A stretch of DNA of 64,000 nt from Nocardioides sp. CER19 (GCF_029846275.1 NZ_JARVWS010000003.1:186001-250000); one strand, 5' to 3'. Shown: positions 16,557-25,062, counted from the first letter of the stretch. Made by a program: numbers and translations. Notes: generated from the sequence alone by a model not told the origin.

Positions 16557-16769
16557 TCACTCCTCCTCGAGCCGGAAGCCGACCTTGAGGCCGACCTGGA
16601 AGTGCTCGACCCGCCCGTCCTCGACCTGGCCGCGGACCTGGGTCACCTCGAACCAGTCGAGGTTGCGTAGCGTCTTCGACGCCCGCTCGATCGCGTTGCG
16701 GATGGCTGCCTCGATGCTCTCCGGGGAGCTGCCGACGACCTCGGTGAGCCGGTAGGTGTGGTTGGCCAT
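16557..16769 (-). CDS. Dodecin family flavin-binding protein
   Basis: Small 70-aa protein that in this family forms a hollow dodecamer storing or sequestering FMN/riboflavin (and CoA in actinobacterial members). The whole chain matches: YRLTEVVGSSPESIEAAIRNAI for the beta1-alpha region, NLDWFEVTQVRG with the aromatic flavin-stacking tryptophan, and VGLKVGFRLEEE for the last strand. AGGAGG precedes the ATG, and a TAGGGT hexamer (16801-16806) about 32 bases upstream may be its -10. Confidence 0.93.
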   Translation of the reverse strand: MANHTYRLTEVVGSSPESIEAAIRNAIERASKTLRNLDWFEVTQVRGQVEDGRVEHFQVGLKVGFRLEEE

Positions 16770-16800
16770 GGATGCCTCCTGGGGTGATGACGGTCACATC

Positions 16801-16806
16801 ACCCTA
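16801..16806 (-). promoter_or_regulatory. Putative -10 element (TAGGGT) for the dodecin gene
   Basis: The minus strand reads TAGGGT, leaving a leader of about 25 bases that contains AGGAGG. Confidence 0.45.
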
Positions 16807-16812
16807 GCGACG

Positions 16813-16818
16813 TAGAGT
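16813..16818 (+). promoter_or_regulatory. Putative -10 element (TAGAGT) for the DUF3099 gene
   Basis: TAGAGT lies six bases before ATG 16825, consistent with a leaderless message. It diverges from the dodecin promoter. Confidence 0.55.
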
Positions 16819-16824
16819 GGTCCC

Positions 16825-17151
16825 ATGGCCAGGGTCAGACACCGCGACGAGGCCATCCGGATCACGACCGCCGCCGAGAGCCACGAGCACGACATCAGCG
16901 TTCGCCAGCGGCACTACCTGATCTCGATGTCGATCCGCGTCGTGTGCTTCCTCGGCGCCGTCGTCGCGGGCGCCAACGGGATCAACTGGCTGTGGCCGCT
17001 GCTGATCGTCGGCGCGATCGTCCTGCCGTACGTCGCGGTGGTCGGCGCGAACGCCGCCCACACCAGGGGCGAGGACTTCTCCCTCCTCGACGGCGGCTAC
17101 CGCCGCGAGCTGCCGGGCCAGGACGACGACGCCCCGCGAGGCCAGCTGTGA
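16825..17151 (+). CDS. DUF3099 domain membrane protein
   Basis: Small actinobacterial membrane protein of unknown function. A charged N-terminus (ITTAAESHEHDISVRQRHYLISM) is followed by two hydrophobic helices (VVCFLGAVVAGANGINWLWPLLIVGAIVLPYVAVVGANAA) and a charged C-terminal tail, the DUF3099 layout. The stop overlaps the next start (GTGA), so the two small genes are translated together. Confidence 0.88.
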   Translation: MARVRHRDEAIRITTAAESHEHDISVRQRHYLISMSIRVVCFLGAVVAGANGINWLWPLLIVGAIVLPYVAVVGANAAHTRGEDFSLLDGGYRRELPGQDDDAPRGQL

Positions 17152-17363
17152 CGCTGGGCGACAAGACCGAGCTCGACCTGTGCTCGGCGAAGGGCTGCCA
17201 GGCGCCCGCCACGTGGCAGCTGCTCTGGAACAACCCCAAGATCCACACTCCCGACCGGCGCAAGATCTGGCTGGCGTGCGACGAGCACCGGGCGTCGTTG
17301 AGCGACTTCCTCGGCGCCCGCGGGTTCCTGAAGAGCACCCAGCCCCACGAGCCCGCCGGCTAG
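17148..17363 (+). CDS. Small cysteine-containing protein, possible zinc ribbon
   Basis: A 71-aa soluble protein coupled to the DUF3099 gene. Cysteines and histidines are spaced like a metal site: C-x4-C (CSAKGC) near residue 10 and C-x2-H (CDEH) near residue 45. An aromatic middle (WQLLWNNPKIHTPDRRK) and a helical tail lie around them. Short proteins like this are widespread next to DUF3099 in actinobacteria. I do not know the function, and nothing here supports an enzymatic role. Confidence 0.75.
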   Translation: MTLGDKTELDLCSAKGCQAPATWQLLWNNPKIHTPDRRKIWLACDEHRASLSDFLGARGFLKSTQPHEPAG

Positions 17364-17374
17364 GTGCTGGCTCC

Positions 17375-18370
17375 TCAGCCGCCGATCGCCGACATCGGCC
17401 GGTCGGGCTGCAGGAAGGTCGGGTCGTCGATGCCGTGCCCGGCCCGCTTGCCGGCCATCGCGGTGACCCACCGCTGCGCCAGCTCCTCGTCGGAGGCGCC
17501 GGAGCGCATCGCGGCCCGCAGGTCGGACTCCTCGCGGGCGAAGAGGCAGTTGCGGACCTGGCCGTCGGCGGTCAGCCGCACGCGGTCACAGTCACCGCAG
17601 AAGGGCCGTGACACCGAGGCGATGATGCCGACCGTCGCCGGGCCGCCGTCGACCGTGAACAGCTCAGCGGGCGCGCTGCCACGGGGCTCCTCGGCAGGCT
17701 CGAGGACGAACTCCTTCTCCAGCAGCCGCTGGATCTCGTCGGCCGTCACCATCTCGGCCCGGGACCAGCCGTGCTGCGCGTCGAGCGGCATCTGCTCGAT
17801 GAACCGCAGCTGGTAGCCGTGCTCGATCGCCCAGCGGAGCAGCTCGGGTGCCTGGCCGTCGTTGACGCCGCGCAGCAGCACCGCGTTGAGCTTCACGGGG
17901 CCGAGCCCGGCGTCCTGGGCCGCGGCCAGGCCCTCGACCACGTCGCGGAGCCGGTCGCGCCGAGTCACCGCCGCGAACGTCTCGGGGCGGATGCTGTCGA
18001 TGCTCACGTTGACCCGGTCCAGACCCGCATCGGCCAGCGCGGCCGCCGTACGCGCCAGGCCGAGGCCGTTGGTCGTCAGCGACGTCTCGACACCGAGCGC
18101 GTGGGTGCGCGCCACGATGCCGACCAGGCCGCGCCGGACCAACGGCTCGCCGCCGGTGAACCGCACCTCGCGGATGCCGAGCCGCTCGACGCCGATGGTG
18201 ACCAGCCGGACCACCTCGTCGTCGGAGAGGACGTCCTCGGTGGGAAGCCAGTCGAGCCCCTCGGCGGGCATGCAGTACTCGCAGCGCAGGTTGCAGCGGT
18301 CGGTCAGCGACACGCGCAGGTCGGTCGCGACACGACCGAAGCGGTCGGCAAGCGGTGTCATCTCCACCAC
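17375..18370 (-). CDS. moaA: GTP 3',8-cyclase (molybdenum cofactor synthesis)
   Basis: Radical SAM enzyme that starts molybdopterin synthesis by rearranging GTP. The N-terminal 4Fe-4S motif is CNLRCEYC and the SAM-binding motif is FTGGEP. The C-terminal cluster has cysteines in FCGDCDRVRLTADGQVRNC, and the chain ends in the functionally important Gly-Gly. Several in-frame starts are possible: GTG 18370, GTG 18367 and ATG 18361. A TAGGAT at 18374-18379 fits the second best as a leaderless start. No other moa gene is beside it. The product could serve the CoxL-like oxidoreductase at 38196. Confidence 0.93.
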   Translation of the reverse strand: MVEMTPLADRFGRVATDLRVSLTDRCNLRCEYCMPAEGLDWLPTEDVLSDDEVVRLVTIGVERLGIREVRFTGGEPLVRRGLVGIVARTHALGVETSLTTNGLGLARTAAALADAGLDRVNVSIDSIRPETFAAVTRRDRLRDVVEGLAAAQDAGLGPVKLNAVLLRGVNDGQAPELLRWAIEHGYQLRFIEQMPLDAQHGWSRAEMVTADEIQRLLEKEFVLEPAEEPRGSAPAELFTVDGGPATVGIIASVSRPFCGDCDRVRLTADGQVRNCLFAREESDLRAAMRSGASDEELAQRWVTAMAGKRAGHGIDDPTFLQPDRPMSAIGG

Positions 18371-18373
18371 ACC

Positions 18374-18379
18374 ATCCTA
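18374..18379 (-). promoter_or_regulatory. Putative -10 element (TAGGAT) for moaA
   Basis: The minus strand reads TAGGAT three bases before GTG 18370 and six before GTG 18367, arguing that translation starts at 18367 or 18361. Confidence 0.45.
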
Positions 18380-18420
18380 GGTGGAGGCCCCGCGGGTGTG
18401 GGGTTCCGACGAAGCGGGAT

Positions 18421-18426
18421 TAGCCT
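18421..18426 (+). promoter_or_regulatory. Putative -10 element (TAGCCT) for the SURF1 gene
   Basis: TAGCCT lies seven bases before GTG 18434, consistent with leaderless transcription diverging from moaA. Confidence 0.5.
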
Positions 18427-18433
18427 TCGTCGG

Positions 18434-19297
18434 GTGCGGTCGTTGCGGTTCCTCCTGAGTCGCCGCTGGGCGCTGTTCGCGCTCGCGGTCGTCGTGGTCG
18501 CCTGGGGGACCTGGTGGCTCGGGCAGTGGCAGTTCCACCGGCTCCACGATCGCAAGGCGGACAACCGGATCGTCGAGACCAACGAGATCCGCTCCGCCGA
18601 CCCCATCGACGACGTCCTCACGGTCGGCATGGGCGCCGCCAAGGACGACGAGTGGCGGCTGGTCACCGTGACCGGCACTTACGACACCGCGCACACGATC
18701 ACCTGGCGCTACCGCTCCGACGACGACGGCGCCCCCGGCGTCGACGTCGTGGTCCCGCTCGTGACCGACGCCGGTAACGCGGTCGTCGTCGACCGCGGCT
18801 TCCTGCAGACCGACGCCGACGACAAGCGGCCCGACGTCCCGGCGCCGCCGTCCGGGCGGGTGACGATCACCGGCTACGTCCGGGTCGACGGCTCCGGCAG
18901 CAGCACCCGCGTCGACGACCTCTCCACCCGCGCCCTCTCCTCGCGCACCGTCGGGGCCGCCATCGGCACGCCCGTGTACGGCGGCTGGCTGGCCCTCCAC
19001 AGCGAGGACCCGAAGCCGGCGCAGGCGCTGGAGCCGATGTCGCTCCCCGATCTCGGCAACGGCCCGCACTTCTTCTACGGGCTGCAGTGGTGGTTCTTCG
19101 GGATCCTCGCGGTCTTCGGCTTCTTCTACCTGCTCTACGACGAGTGGCGCACCGGCAAGGGCGACGAGCTGGCCGCCGACCGGCGCCGCGCCAAGCAGGA
19201 CCGCAGCAACGCCCGCGCGGCCAAGTCGAGCCGGAAGCAGGCCGTCCGCGAGGCCTACAAGGCGGCGTACGAGAAGGAGCGCGCCGGGCGGGACTGA
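18434..19297 (+). CDS. SURF1 family cytochrome oxidase assembly protein
   Basis: Assists haem A insertion into cytochrome c oxidase. The protein has the SURF1 topology: one helix near residues 12-30 (WALFALAVVVVAWGTWWLGQWQ), a large external beta-rich domain (VTVTGTYD, VVPLVTDAGNAVVVDRGFL) and a second helix near residues 215-235 (YGLQWWFFGILAVFGFFYLLY). A long basic coiled tail (RRAKQDRSNARAAKSSRKQAVREAYKAAYEK) follows, common in actinobacterial members. It fits functionally with ctaA and ctaB elsewhere in this window. Confidence 0.9.
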   Translation: MRSLRFLLSRRWALFALAVVVVAWGTWWLGQWQFHRLHDRKADNRIVETNEIRSADPIDDVLTVGMGAAKDDEWRLVTVTGTYDTAHTITWRYRSDDDGAPGVDVVVPLVTDAGNAVVVDRGFLQTDADDKRPDVPAPPSGRVTITGYVRVDGSGSSTRVDDLSTRALSSRTVGAAIGTPVYGGWLALHSEDPKPAQALEPMSLPDLGNGPHFFYGLQWWFFGILAVFGFFYLLYDEWRTGKGDELAADRRRAKQDRSNARAAKSSRKQAVREAYKAAYEKERAGRD

Positions 19298-19315
19298 GCC
19301 CGGGTCGACGCCGCC

Positions 19316-21193
19316 TCAACCGGTGGCGGGCTCGCGGAGGAACTGGGTGCGGTAGAGCTCTCGGTAGAGGCCTCCGGAGGCCAGCAGCTCGTCGTGCGTC
19401 CCGCGCTCGACCACGGTGCCGCCCTCGACGACGAGGATCTGGTCGGCGCCCCGCACCGTCGACAGGCGGTGCGCGATGACGAGCGAGGTCCGGTCGGCGA
19501 GCGCCGCGTCGAGAGCCCGCTGCACGGCCGCCTCGGACTCGCTGTCGAGGTGCGCGGTGGCCTCGTCGAGGACGACGATCGCCGGAGCCTTGAGCAGCAG
19601 GCGCGCGATCGCCAACCGCTGCCGCTCACCGCCGGACAGCCGGTAGCCCCGGTCCCCCACCACGGTGTCAAGGCCGGCGGGGAGCGCGGACACGAGCGCG
19701 GCGATCTGCGCCGCCTCGAGCGCGTCCCACACGTCCTGCTCGGAGGCGTCGGGTCGCGCGTAGAGGAGGTTGGTCCGGATGGTGTCGTGGAACATGTGCG
19801 CGTCCTGGGTGACGTAGCCGACGACGTCCTCCAGCGACTGCAGCGTGACGTCGCGGACGTCGTGACCGCCGACCCGGACCGCGCCGGCGCCCACGTCGTA
19901 GAGTCGCGCGACCAGGTGGGTGATCGTGGTCTTGCCAGCGCCGGACGGCCCGACGAGCGCGACCATCTGTCCGGGCTCGGCGGTGAAGCTGATGTCGGTC
20001 AGCACCGGCCCGCTGGGGCGTGCCTCGACCCGCGCCACGACCTCGAGCGACGCGAGCGACACCTCCTCCGCTCGCGGGTAGCTGAACGCGACGTGGTCGA
20101 ACTCGACGCGGGCCGCGCCGGACGGCAACGCCACGGCGTCGGGCCGTTCCTGGATCGCCGACGGGAGGTCGAGCACCTCGAAGACGCGCTCGAAGCTGAC
20201 GAGCGCGGTCATCACGTCGATCCGGACGTTGGAGAGCGACTGCAGGGGCCCGAGCAGGCGCAGCAGCAGGAGCCCCAGCGCGGTCAGGGTGCCGAGGCTG
20301 AAGTGCCCCTCGATCACCAGCCAGCCGCCCACGCCGTAGACCAGCGCGGTGGCGAGCGCGGGGACAGCCGTCATCGCCATCGTGAAGATGCGGGTCAGGA
20401 GCGCGATGCGGATGCCGGCGTCGCGGACGACGGCGGCGCGAGCGGCGAACTGGGCGTCCTCCTCCTCGCGCCGGCCGAAGAGCTTCATCAGCAGCGCGCC
20501 GCCGACGCTGAACCGCTCGGTCATCGCGTTGCCGAGGGCGGCGTTGCCGTCCATCTGCGCTCGGGTGAGCCCGGCCAGCCGGTTGCTGACGACCCGCGAG
20601 GTCGCGAGGAGCACCGGGAAGAGCAACAGGCACAGCAACGTGACCTGCCAGCTCAGCGTCAGCATCGTGATGCCCACGACGACGACCGAGATGAGCGATG
20701 CCACCACGTTGGACAGCGTCGAGGTGAAGGCCCGCTGGGCCCCGATCACGTCGTTGTTGAGCCGCGACACCAGGGCGCCGGTCTGGGTCCGCGTGAAGAA
20801 CGCGAGCGACTGCCGCTGGACGTGGGCGAAGACGTTCCTGCGCAGGTCGTAGATCAGCCCCTCCCCGATCCGCGAGGAGAGCAGCCCGCTCGCGACGCCG
20901 ATTCCGGCGTCCACCAGCGCGACGACCGCCATCGCCACCGCCAGCCAGACCACCAGGGAGAGGTCGTGCCCGAGGATGCCCTCGTCGACGACGCGCTTGG
21001 TCAGCAGCGGCGTGACGACGACCAGGCCTGCGTCGACGACGGTGAGGGCCAGGAAGCCGGTGATCAGCCGGCGGTGCGGGCGGGCGAACGCGAAGACCCG
21101 ACGGACGGTCCCCCGCTCGAGACGCCGGTCCAGCACCTGCCGGTCCGAGCGCAGGTTCCGGTAGACGCCGCCCATCCCCAGATTGCCTGACAT
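19316..21193 (-). CDS. ABC exporter, fused permease and ATPase (MsbA/LmrA type)
   Basis: Half-transporter of 625 aa that works as a dimer to export lipids or drugs. Residues about 35-325 form the six-helix transmembrane domain. The nucleotide-binding domain has Walker A GPSGAGKTT, Q-loop YVTQDAHMF, signature LSGGERQRLAIARLL, Walker B IVVLDEATAHLD and the switch region IAHRLSTV. Expression may be leaderless: GATACT lies six bases before the ATG. Substrate unknown; it is followed on the same strand only by intergenic sequence and the end of SURF1. Confidence 0.92.
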   Translation of the reverse strand: MSGNLGMGGVYRNLRSDRQVLDRRLERGTVRRVFAFARPHRRLITGFLALTVVDAGLVVVTPLLTKRVVDEGILGHDLSLVVWLAVAMAVVALVDAGIGVASGLLSSRIGEGLIYDLRRNVFAHVQRQSLAFFTRTQTGALVSRLNNDVIGAQRAFTSTLSNVVASLISVVVVGITMLTLSWQVTLLCLLLFPVLLATSRVVSNRLAGLTRAQMDGNAALGNAMTERFSVGGALLMKLFGRREEEDAQFAARAAVVRDAGIRIALLTRIFTMAMTAVPALATALVYGVGGWLVIEGHFSLGTLTALGLLLLRLLGPLQSLSNVRIDVMTALVSFERVFEVLDLPSAIQERPDAVALPSGAARVEFDHVAFSYPRAEEVSLASLEVVARVEARPSGPVLTDISFTAEPGQMVALVGPSGAGKTTITHLVARLYDVGAGAVRVGGHDVRDVTLQSLEDVVGYVTQDAHMFHDTIRTNLLYARPDASEQDVWDALEAAQIAALVSALPAGLDTVVGDRGYRLSGGERQRLAIARLLLKAPAIVVLDEATAHLDSESEAAVQRALDAALADRTSLVIAHRLSTVRGADQILVVEGGTVVERGTHDELLASGGLYRELYRTQFLREPATG

Positions 21194-21199
21194 GGGACC

Positions 21200-21205
21200 A
21201 GTATC
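21200..21205 (-). promoter_or_regulatory. Putative -10 element (GATACT) for the ABC exporter
   Basis: The minus strand reads GATACT six bases before ATG 21193. The first base deviates from TAnnnT. Confidence 0.4.
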
Positions 21206-21211
21206 CGGGGC

Positions 21212-21769
21212 TCAGCCAGAGCGCCCGCGCCGGGACCCGGCGTAGGCGGCCTCCCGGACCCGGGAGAGGAACCGGACAGGACGGAACCCGGGGAGCCGGT
21301 GGCGGTAGGGGTCGAACGGCGTCGGACGGTCCCCGACCGGTCCGTCGACGTCGAGCCGGCCGACCGTGCGGCCGGGACGCAGCGGGCGCCGCTCCCGGAT
21401 GAGGAAGCCGCCGTCGGGCCGCCGTCGTACGCCGACGAGCACCAGGGCGCTCCGGCGGCGATACGGCAGCAGGGTGCTCATGCGGTGCGCGGTCCCGCTG
21501 AGCAGCAGGTCGACCGTCCGCCCCGCGACGTCGAGCCGGATCGCGATCCCGCGTACGTCGGGCAGCGGGCGCGGCAGCCCCAACCCGCGGGAGAGCCGCA
21601 CGACGGCCGCCTGCGGACCGGTGCCGAGGACACCGGCCAGCACGCTCGCCGGGTCCTCGATCGTCCAGGTCGCCCTGACGACGGTCCCGCGGGGATGCAG
21701 GGCGCGGGCGTGCCGGGCACGCGCCACGCCGGCGAAGGCCTGCTCGGAGATGCTCGAGAGCGGATGCAC
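21212..21769 (-). CDS. Catalase-fold-like small protein (function uncertain)
   Basis: The 185-aa protein resembles the core of haem catalases and SrpA-like catalase homologues. It has ARALHPRGTVVRATW (compare the catalase histidine motif with HxKG), VVRLSRG (compare VRFS) and PDVRGIAIRLD (compare DxRGFAVRF) in the right order. It is far shorter than a catalase (usually over 300 aa). No tyrosine in a normal proximal-ligand helix can be placed with confidence, so it may not bind haem. The C-terminus is Arg- and Pro-rich. The relation is inferred from motif order; it could be an unrelated conserved actinobacterial protein. Confidence 0.6.
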   Translation of the reverse strand: MHPLSSISEQAFAGVARARHARALHPRGTVVRATWTIEDPASVLAGVLGTGPQAAVVRLSRGLGLPRPLPDVRGIAIRLDVAGRTVDLLLSGTAHRMSTLLPYRRRSALVLVGVRRRPDGGFLIRERRPLRPGRTVGRLDVDGPVGDRPTPFDPYRHRLPGFRPVRFLSRVREAAYAGSRRGRSG

Positions 21770-21807
21770 AGGGTGCGGTACCCACCCGCCTCCGGCCCGG
21801 CGCTCGC

Positions 21808-21813
21808 TAGATT
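21808..21813 (+). promoter_or_regulatory. Putative -10 element (TAGATT) for the MFS gene at 21820
   Basis: TAGATT lies six bases before GTG 21820, consistent with a leaderless message. Confidence 0.55.
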
Positions 21814-21819
21814 CGACGG

Positions 21820-23025
21820 GTGGGCTTCCGGCGCGACCGACTGACGTGGGTCGCCTACGTCCTGCTCGCGTGGTTCGCCTTCCTGCAGGCGACGCCCGGG
21901 CTGGTCATCCCGCACCTGCGCGACGAGCTGCACATGAGCTATGCGGTCGGCGGACTGCACGTGGCCGCGTTCGCCGCCGGCAGCACCCTCGCGGGGGTCG
22001 TCTCGGCCCGCGTCGAGACGCGGATCGGACGGCGCCGGCTCCTCTGGTCAGCCGCGGGCTGCATGGCCGCCGGCGCCGTCGGGCTGACCGTGGGCCGGGT
22101 CGCGGCGGCGACCGTCGGGTCGGTCCTCGTGATGGGCGTCGGCGGCGGACTCCTGCTCGCCACCGTGCAGGCGCTGCTCGCCGACCACCACGGCGAGCGC
22201 CGTGCGGTCGCGCTGACCGAGGCCAACGTCGCGGCCGCCGTCGCGTACGTCGTGCTGACCGGTGCGCTGTCGCTGGCGGCCCTCATCGGTGCCGGCTGGC
22301 GCGCCGCCGTGCTCGCCTCGCTCCTCGTCCCCACGGTCGCGTGGTGGCGCGACCGGCGTCTGGCGGTCGAGGCGCCGGCCCCGCCCGAGAAGGCGGCCGG
22401 TCGGCTGCCCGTGGTGGTGTGGCTGGCCACCGCGATGCTCTTCTGCACGACGGCCGCCGAGTGGTGCGTCACCTCGTGGGGCTCGAGCTTCGTGGAGACA
22501 GCGGCCGATGTCTCGTCCGACACGGCGGTCTCGCTGATGTCGGCCTACTTCGCGGGCTTCGTGCTCGGCCGCACGCTGGGCAGCGCCCTCACCCGGCGCC
22601 ATCTGCCGCCGCGGCTGCTCGCGGGCGCGCTGGTCCTCGCCGCGGTCGGGTTCGCCGTGCTGTGGCCGGCGAGATCCCCTGTCCAAGCGGTCGTGGGCCT
22701 GCTGCTGGTCGGGACCGGGATCGGCAACCTGTTCCCGTTGGGACTGGCCGTGACGGTCGGGCTCGTGCCGGGGCGCTCGGCGCTGGCCAGCGGCCGCGCG
22801 GTGGTCGCCACCGCACTGGCCGGGCTGCTCGCACCGCTCACGGTGGGCACGCTGGCAGACACCACGTCGTTGACCGCCGCCCTCGCGGTGGTCCCGGCCG
22901 CCCTCGCCCTCGCGGCGGTGGCGCTGGCGCTGGTCGCCGTGGCATCCCGTCGGGCACGCTCCGCGGAGGAGGTCAGTCCTCAGGCTGACCGAGCCGCCAG
23001 ATCCCCGGACGGCCGGCGACCATGA
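21820..23025 (+). CDS. MFS transporter
   Basis: Twelve-helix major facilitator carrier of 401 aa. The N-terminal half has the motif A region as VETRIGRRRLLW after helix 2 and HLRDELHMSYAVGGLHVAAF in helix 1-2. The second half (ATAMLFCTTAAEWCVTSWGSSFVE onward) resembles FucP/sugar-type or YbjJ-like transporters. The substrate is unknown. The GTG start has a TAGATT hexamer six bases upstream. Its last 53 bases overlap the end of the converging winged-helix gene. Confidence 0.85.
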   Translation: MGFRRDRLTWVAYVLLAWFAFLQATPGLVIPHLRDELHMSYAVGGLHVAAFAAGSTLAGVVSARVETRIGRRRLLWSAAGCMAAGAVGLTVGRVAAATVGSVLVMGVGGGLLLATVQALLADHHGERRAVALTEANVAAAVAYVVLTGALSLAALIGAGWRAAVLASLLVPTVAWWRDRRLAVEAPAPPEKAAGRLPVVVWLATAMLFCTTAAEWCVTSWGSSFVETAADVSSDTAVSLMSAYFAGFVLGRTLGSALTRRHLPPRLLAGALVLAAVGFAVLWPARSPVQAVVGLLLVGTGIGNLFPLGLAVTVGLVPGRSALASGRAVVATALAGLLAPLTVGTLADTTSLTAALAVVPAALALAAVALALVAVASRRARSAEEVSPQADRAARSPDGRRP

Positions 23026-23410
23026 CCCCCTCGCCGATGAGCGACTGCCGGGCGCGGCGAGCGGCGTAGTGCCAGCGCAGCTCGCCGGCGGGCGTCAGCT
23101 CCTCGTCGCCCGGGCGCAGCCGATCGCCGATGATCTCTCGGACCTCACTCAGGAGGTCGTCGGCCGGCAGCTCGCCGCCGGCCTCCTGGAGCACCTCGAC
23201 GACGATGGGGCTCAGCACCTCGGGCGACGTCCAGCGGTGGGACACGGCCTTCTTCGTGACGCCGACGCGGGCCGGCGCCGCGGCCGCACGCGGTCGGGGC
23301 TGGCGGGGCGTCTTCGCCGGGGCGGGAGGGTCGACGGGAGCGGGTCGTCCGTGGATGCACTGGGACCGCGGGAGGTCGCACAGCTCGCAGTAGTCGTCTG
23401 TCGTGGACAT
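22973..23410 (-). CDS. Winged-helix (Mrr N-terminal-like) protein with N-terminal Cys/His cluster
   Basis: Predicted nucleic-acid-associated protein of 145 aa. The N-terminus carries C-x2-C and C-x-H (YCELCDLPRSQCIHG), a possible zinc knuckle. A proline-rich linker (residues 24-50) leads to a C-terminal domain. There LLSEVREIIGDRL, LTPAGELRWHYAARRARQSLIGEGVM and RPGIWRLG match the Mrr_N winged-helix pattern found at the start of type IV restriction enzymes and in stand-alone regulators. No nuclease domain is present, so it is not itself a restriction enzyme. It starts shortly after the ABC-F gene ends. Confidence 0.75.
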   Translation of the reverse strand: MSTTDDYCELCDLPRSQCIHGRPAPVDPPAPAKTPRQPRPRAAAAPARVGVTKKAVSHRWTSPEVLSPIVVEVLQEAGGELPADDLLSEVREIIGDRLRPGDEELTPAGELRWHYAARRARQSLIGEGVMVAGRPGIWRLGQPED

Positions 23411-23454
23411 CGCTACCCAGGATAGGCAACCGCCGGGTCCGGTCGAACGGCGGA

Positions 23455-25053
23455 TCAGGCCAGGGAGACCAGCTCGGCGTAGGACTGGTTCCAGAGGTCC
23501 TCGACGCCGTCGGGCAGGATCAGCACCCGGTCCGGCTCGAGCGCCTCGACCGCACCCTCGTCGTGGGTGACGAGGATGATCGCGCCCTCGTAGCGACGGA
23601 TCGCGTTGAGGACCTCCTCGCGCGACGCCGGGTCGAGGTTGTTGGTCGGCTCGTCGAGCAGCAGCACGTTGGCGGCGCTGACGACGAGGGAGGCGAGCGC
23701 GAGCCGGGTCTTCTCGCCGCCGGACAGGACGGCGGCCGGCTTGTGGACGTCGTCGCCGCTGAACAGGAACGCGCCCAGCACCGTCCGGGCCTCGGTGTCG
23801 GTGAGCTGCGGGGCCGACGACTGCATGTTGTCGAGCACCGAGCGCCCGACGTCGAGGGTCTCGTGCTCCTGGGCGTAGTAGCCGATCTTCAGCCCGTGGC
23901 CGGGCACGACCATGCCGGTGTCGGGCTGGTCGACGCCGGCGAGGATCCGCAGCATGGTCGTCTTGCCCGCACCGTTGAGCCCGAGGATCACGACCCGCGA
24001 GCCCTTGTCGATCGCCAGGTCGACGGCGGTGAAGACCTCGAGGGCGCCGTACGACTTGGAGAGGCCCTTGGCGGTGAGCGGCGTCCGGCCGCATGGCGCC
24101 GGCGACGGGAACTTGATGGCGGCGACCTTGTCGGCCTGCCGCTCCCCCTCCACGCCCGACATCAGCTTCTCGGCGCGCTTGAGCATCTGCTGGGCGGCGC
24201 TGGCCTTCGACGCCTTGGCGCGCATCTTGTTGGCCTGGTCGGTGAGCGTCTTCGCCTTGTTCTGGGCGTTCATCAGCTCACGCTTGCGACGGGCCTCGTC
24301 GGTCTCTCGCTGGGTCAGGTAGTTCTTCCAGCCCATGTTGTAGACGTCGATGACCGACCGGTTGGCGTCGAGGTGGAAGACCTTGTTGACGGTCTCGGCG
24401 AGCAGCGCGTTGTCGTGGCTGATGACGATGAAGCCACCCTTGAAGGCTTTCATCCAGTCGCGCAGCCAGAGGATCGAGTCGGCGTCGAGGTGGTTGGTCG
24501 GCTCGTCGAGGATGAGCACCTCGTTGCCGGAGAACAGGATCCGCGCCAGCTCGACGCGGCGGCGCTGACCGCCGGACAGCGTCTTGAGCTGCTGGTCCAT
24601 CAGCCGGTCCGGGATGCCCAGGGACTGGGCCATCTGCAGCGCTTCGGCCTCCGCGGCGTAGCCGCCGCCGGCATCGAGCTCGTCGTGGGCCCGCTGGTAG
24701 CGGCGCATCGCCTTCTCGCGCACGTTCGGGTCGTCCGAGCCCATCTCCTGCTCGGCAGCCCGCATCCGGCGTACGGCGTCGTCGAGACCGCGCGCGGACA
24801 GGATCCGGTCGCGGACCAGGACCTCGGGGTCGCCGACACGGGGATCCTGCGGGAGGTAGCCGATGTCGCCCGTGCGGGTGACGTGCCCGTTGGCCGGGAG
24901 CAGGTCGCCGGCCAGGACCTTGGTGAGCGTCGTCTTGCCGGCGCCGTTGCGACCGACGAGACCGACCTTGTCGCCCGGTCCGACCCGGAAGCTGACGTCC
25001 TCCATCAGGAGCCTGGCACCGACGCGGACTTCGAGTTGGTGGGCGGTGATCAT
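23455..25053 (-). CDS. ABC-F family ATP-binding protein (ribosome-associated)
   Basis: Soluble protein with two ATPase domains and no membrane part. The first Walker A is GRNGAGKTT and the second GLNGAGKTT; the signatures are LSGGQRRRVELARIL and LSGGEKTRLALASLV, with Walker B sequences LILDEPTNHLD and LLLDEPTNNLD. A charged linker (residues about 230-310) corresponds to the P-site tRNA-interaction motif. ABC-F proteins act on the ribosome in translation control or antibiotic protection; which one applies cannot be read here. Length (532 aa) is normal. Confidence 0.93.
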   Translation of the reverse strand: MITAHQLEVRVGARLLMEDVSFRVGPGDKVGLVGRNGAGKTTLTKVLAGDLLPANGHVTRTGDIGYLPQDPRVGDPEVLVRDRILSARGLDDAVRRMRAAEQEMGSDDPNVREKAMRRYQRAHDELDAGGGYAAEAEALQMAQSLGIPDRLMDQQLKTLSGGQRRRVELARILFSGNEVLILDEPTNHLDADSILWLRDWMKAFKGGFIVISHDNALLAETVNKVFHLDANRSVIDVYNMGWKNYLTQRETDEARRKRELMNAQNKAKTLTDQANKMRAKASKASAAQQMLKRAEKLMSGVEGERQADKVAAIKFPSPAPCGRTPLTAKGLSKSYGALEVFTAVDLAIDKGSRVVILGLNGAGKTTMLRILAGVDQPDTGMVVPGHGLKIGYYAQEHETLDVGRSVLDNMQSSAPQLTDTEARTVLGAFLFSGDDVHKPAAVLSGGEKTRLALASLVVSAANVLLLDEPTNNLDPASREEVLNAIRRYEGAIILVTHDEGAVEALEPDRVLILPDGVEDLWNQSYAELVSLA

Positions 25054-25062
25054 CAGGGTCGA

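Noticed and set aside
22973..23410. Restriction endonuclease
   Set aside because: Only the Mrr N-terminal-like winged helix is present; there is no nuclease domain or methylase partner.
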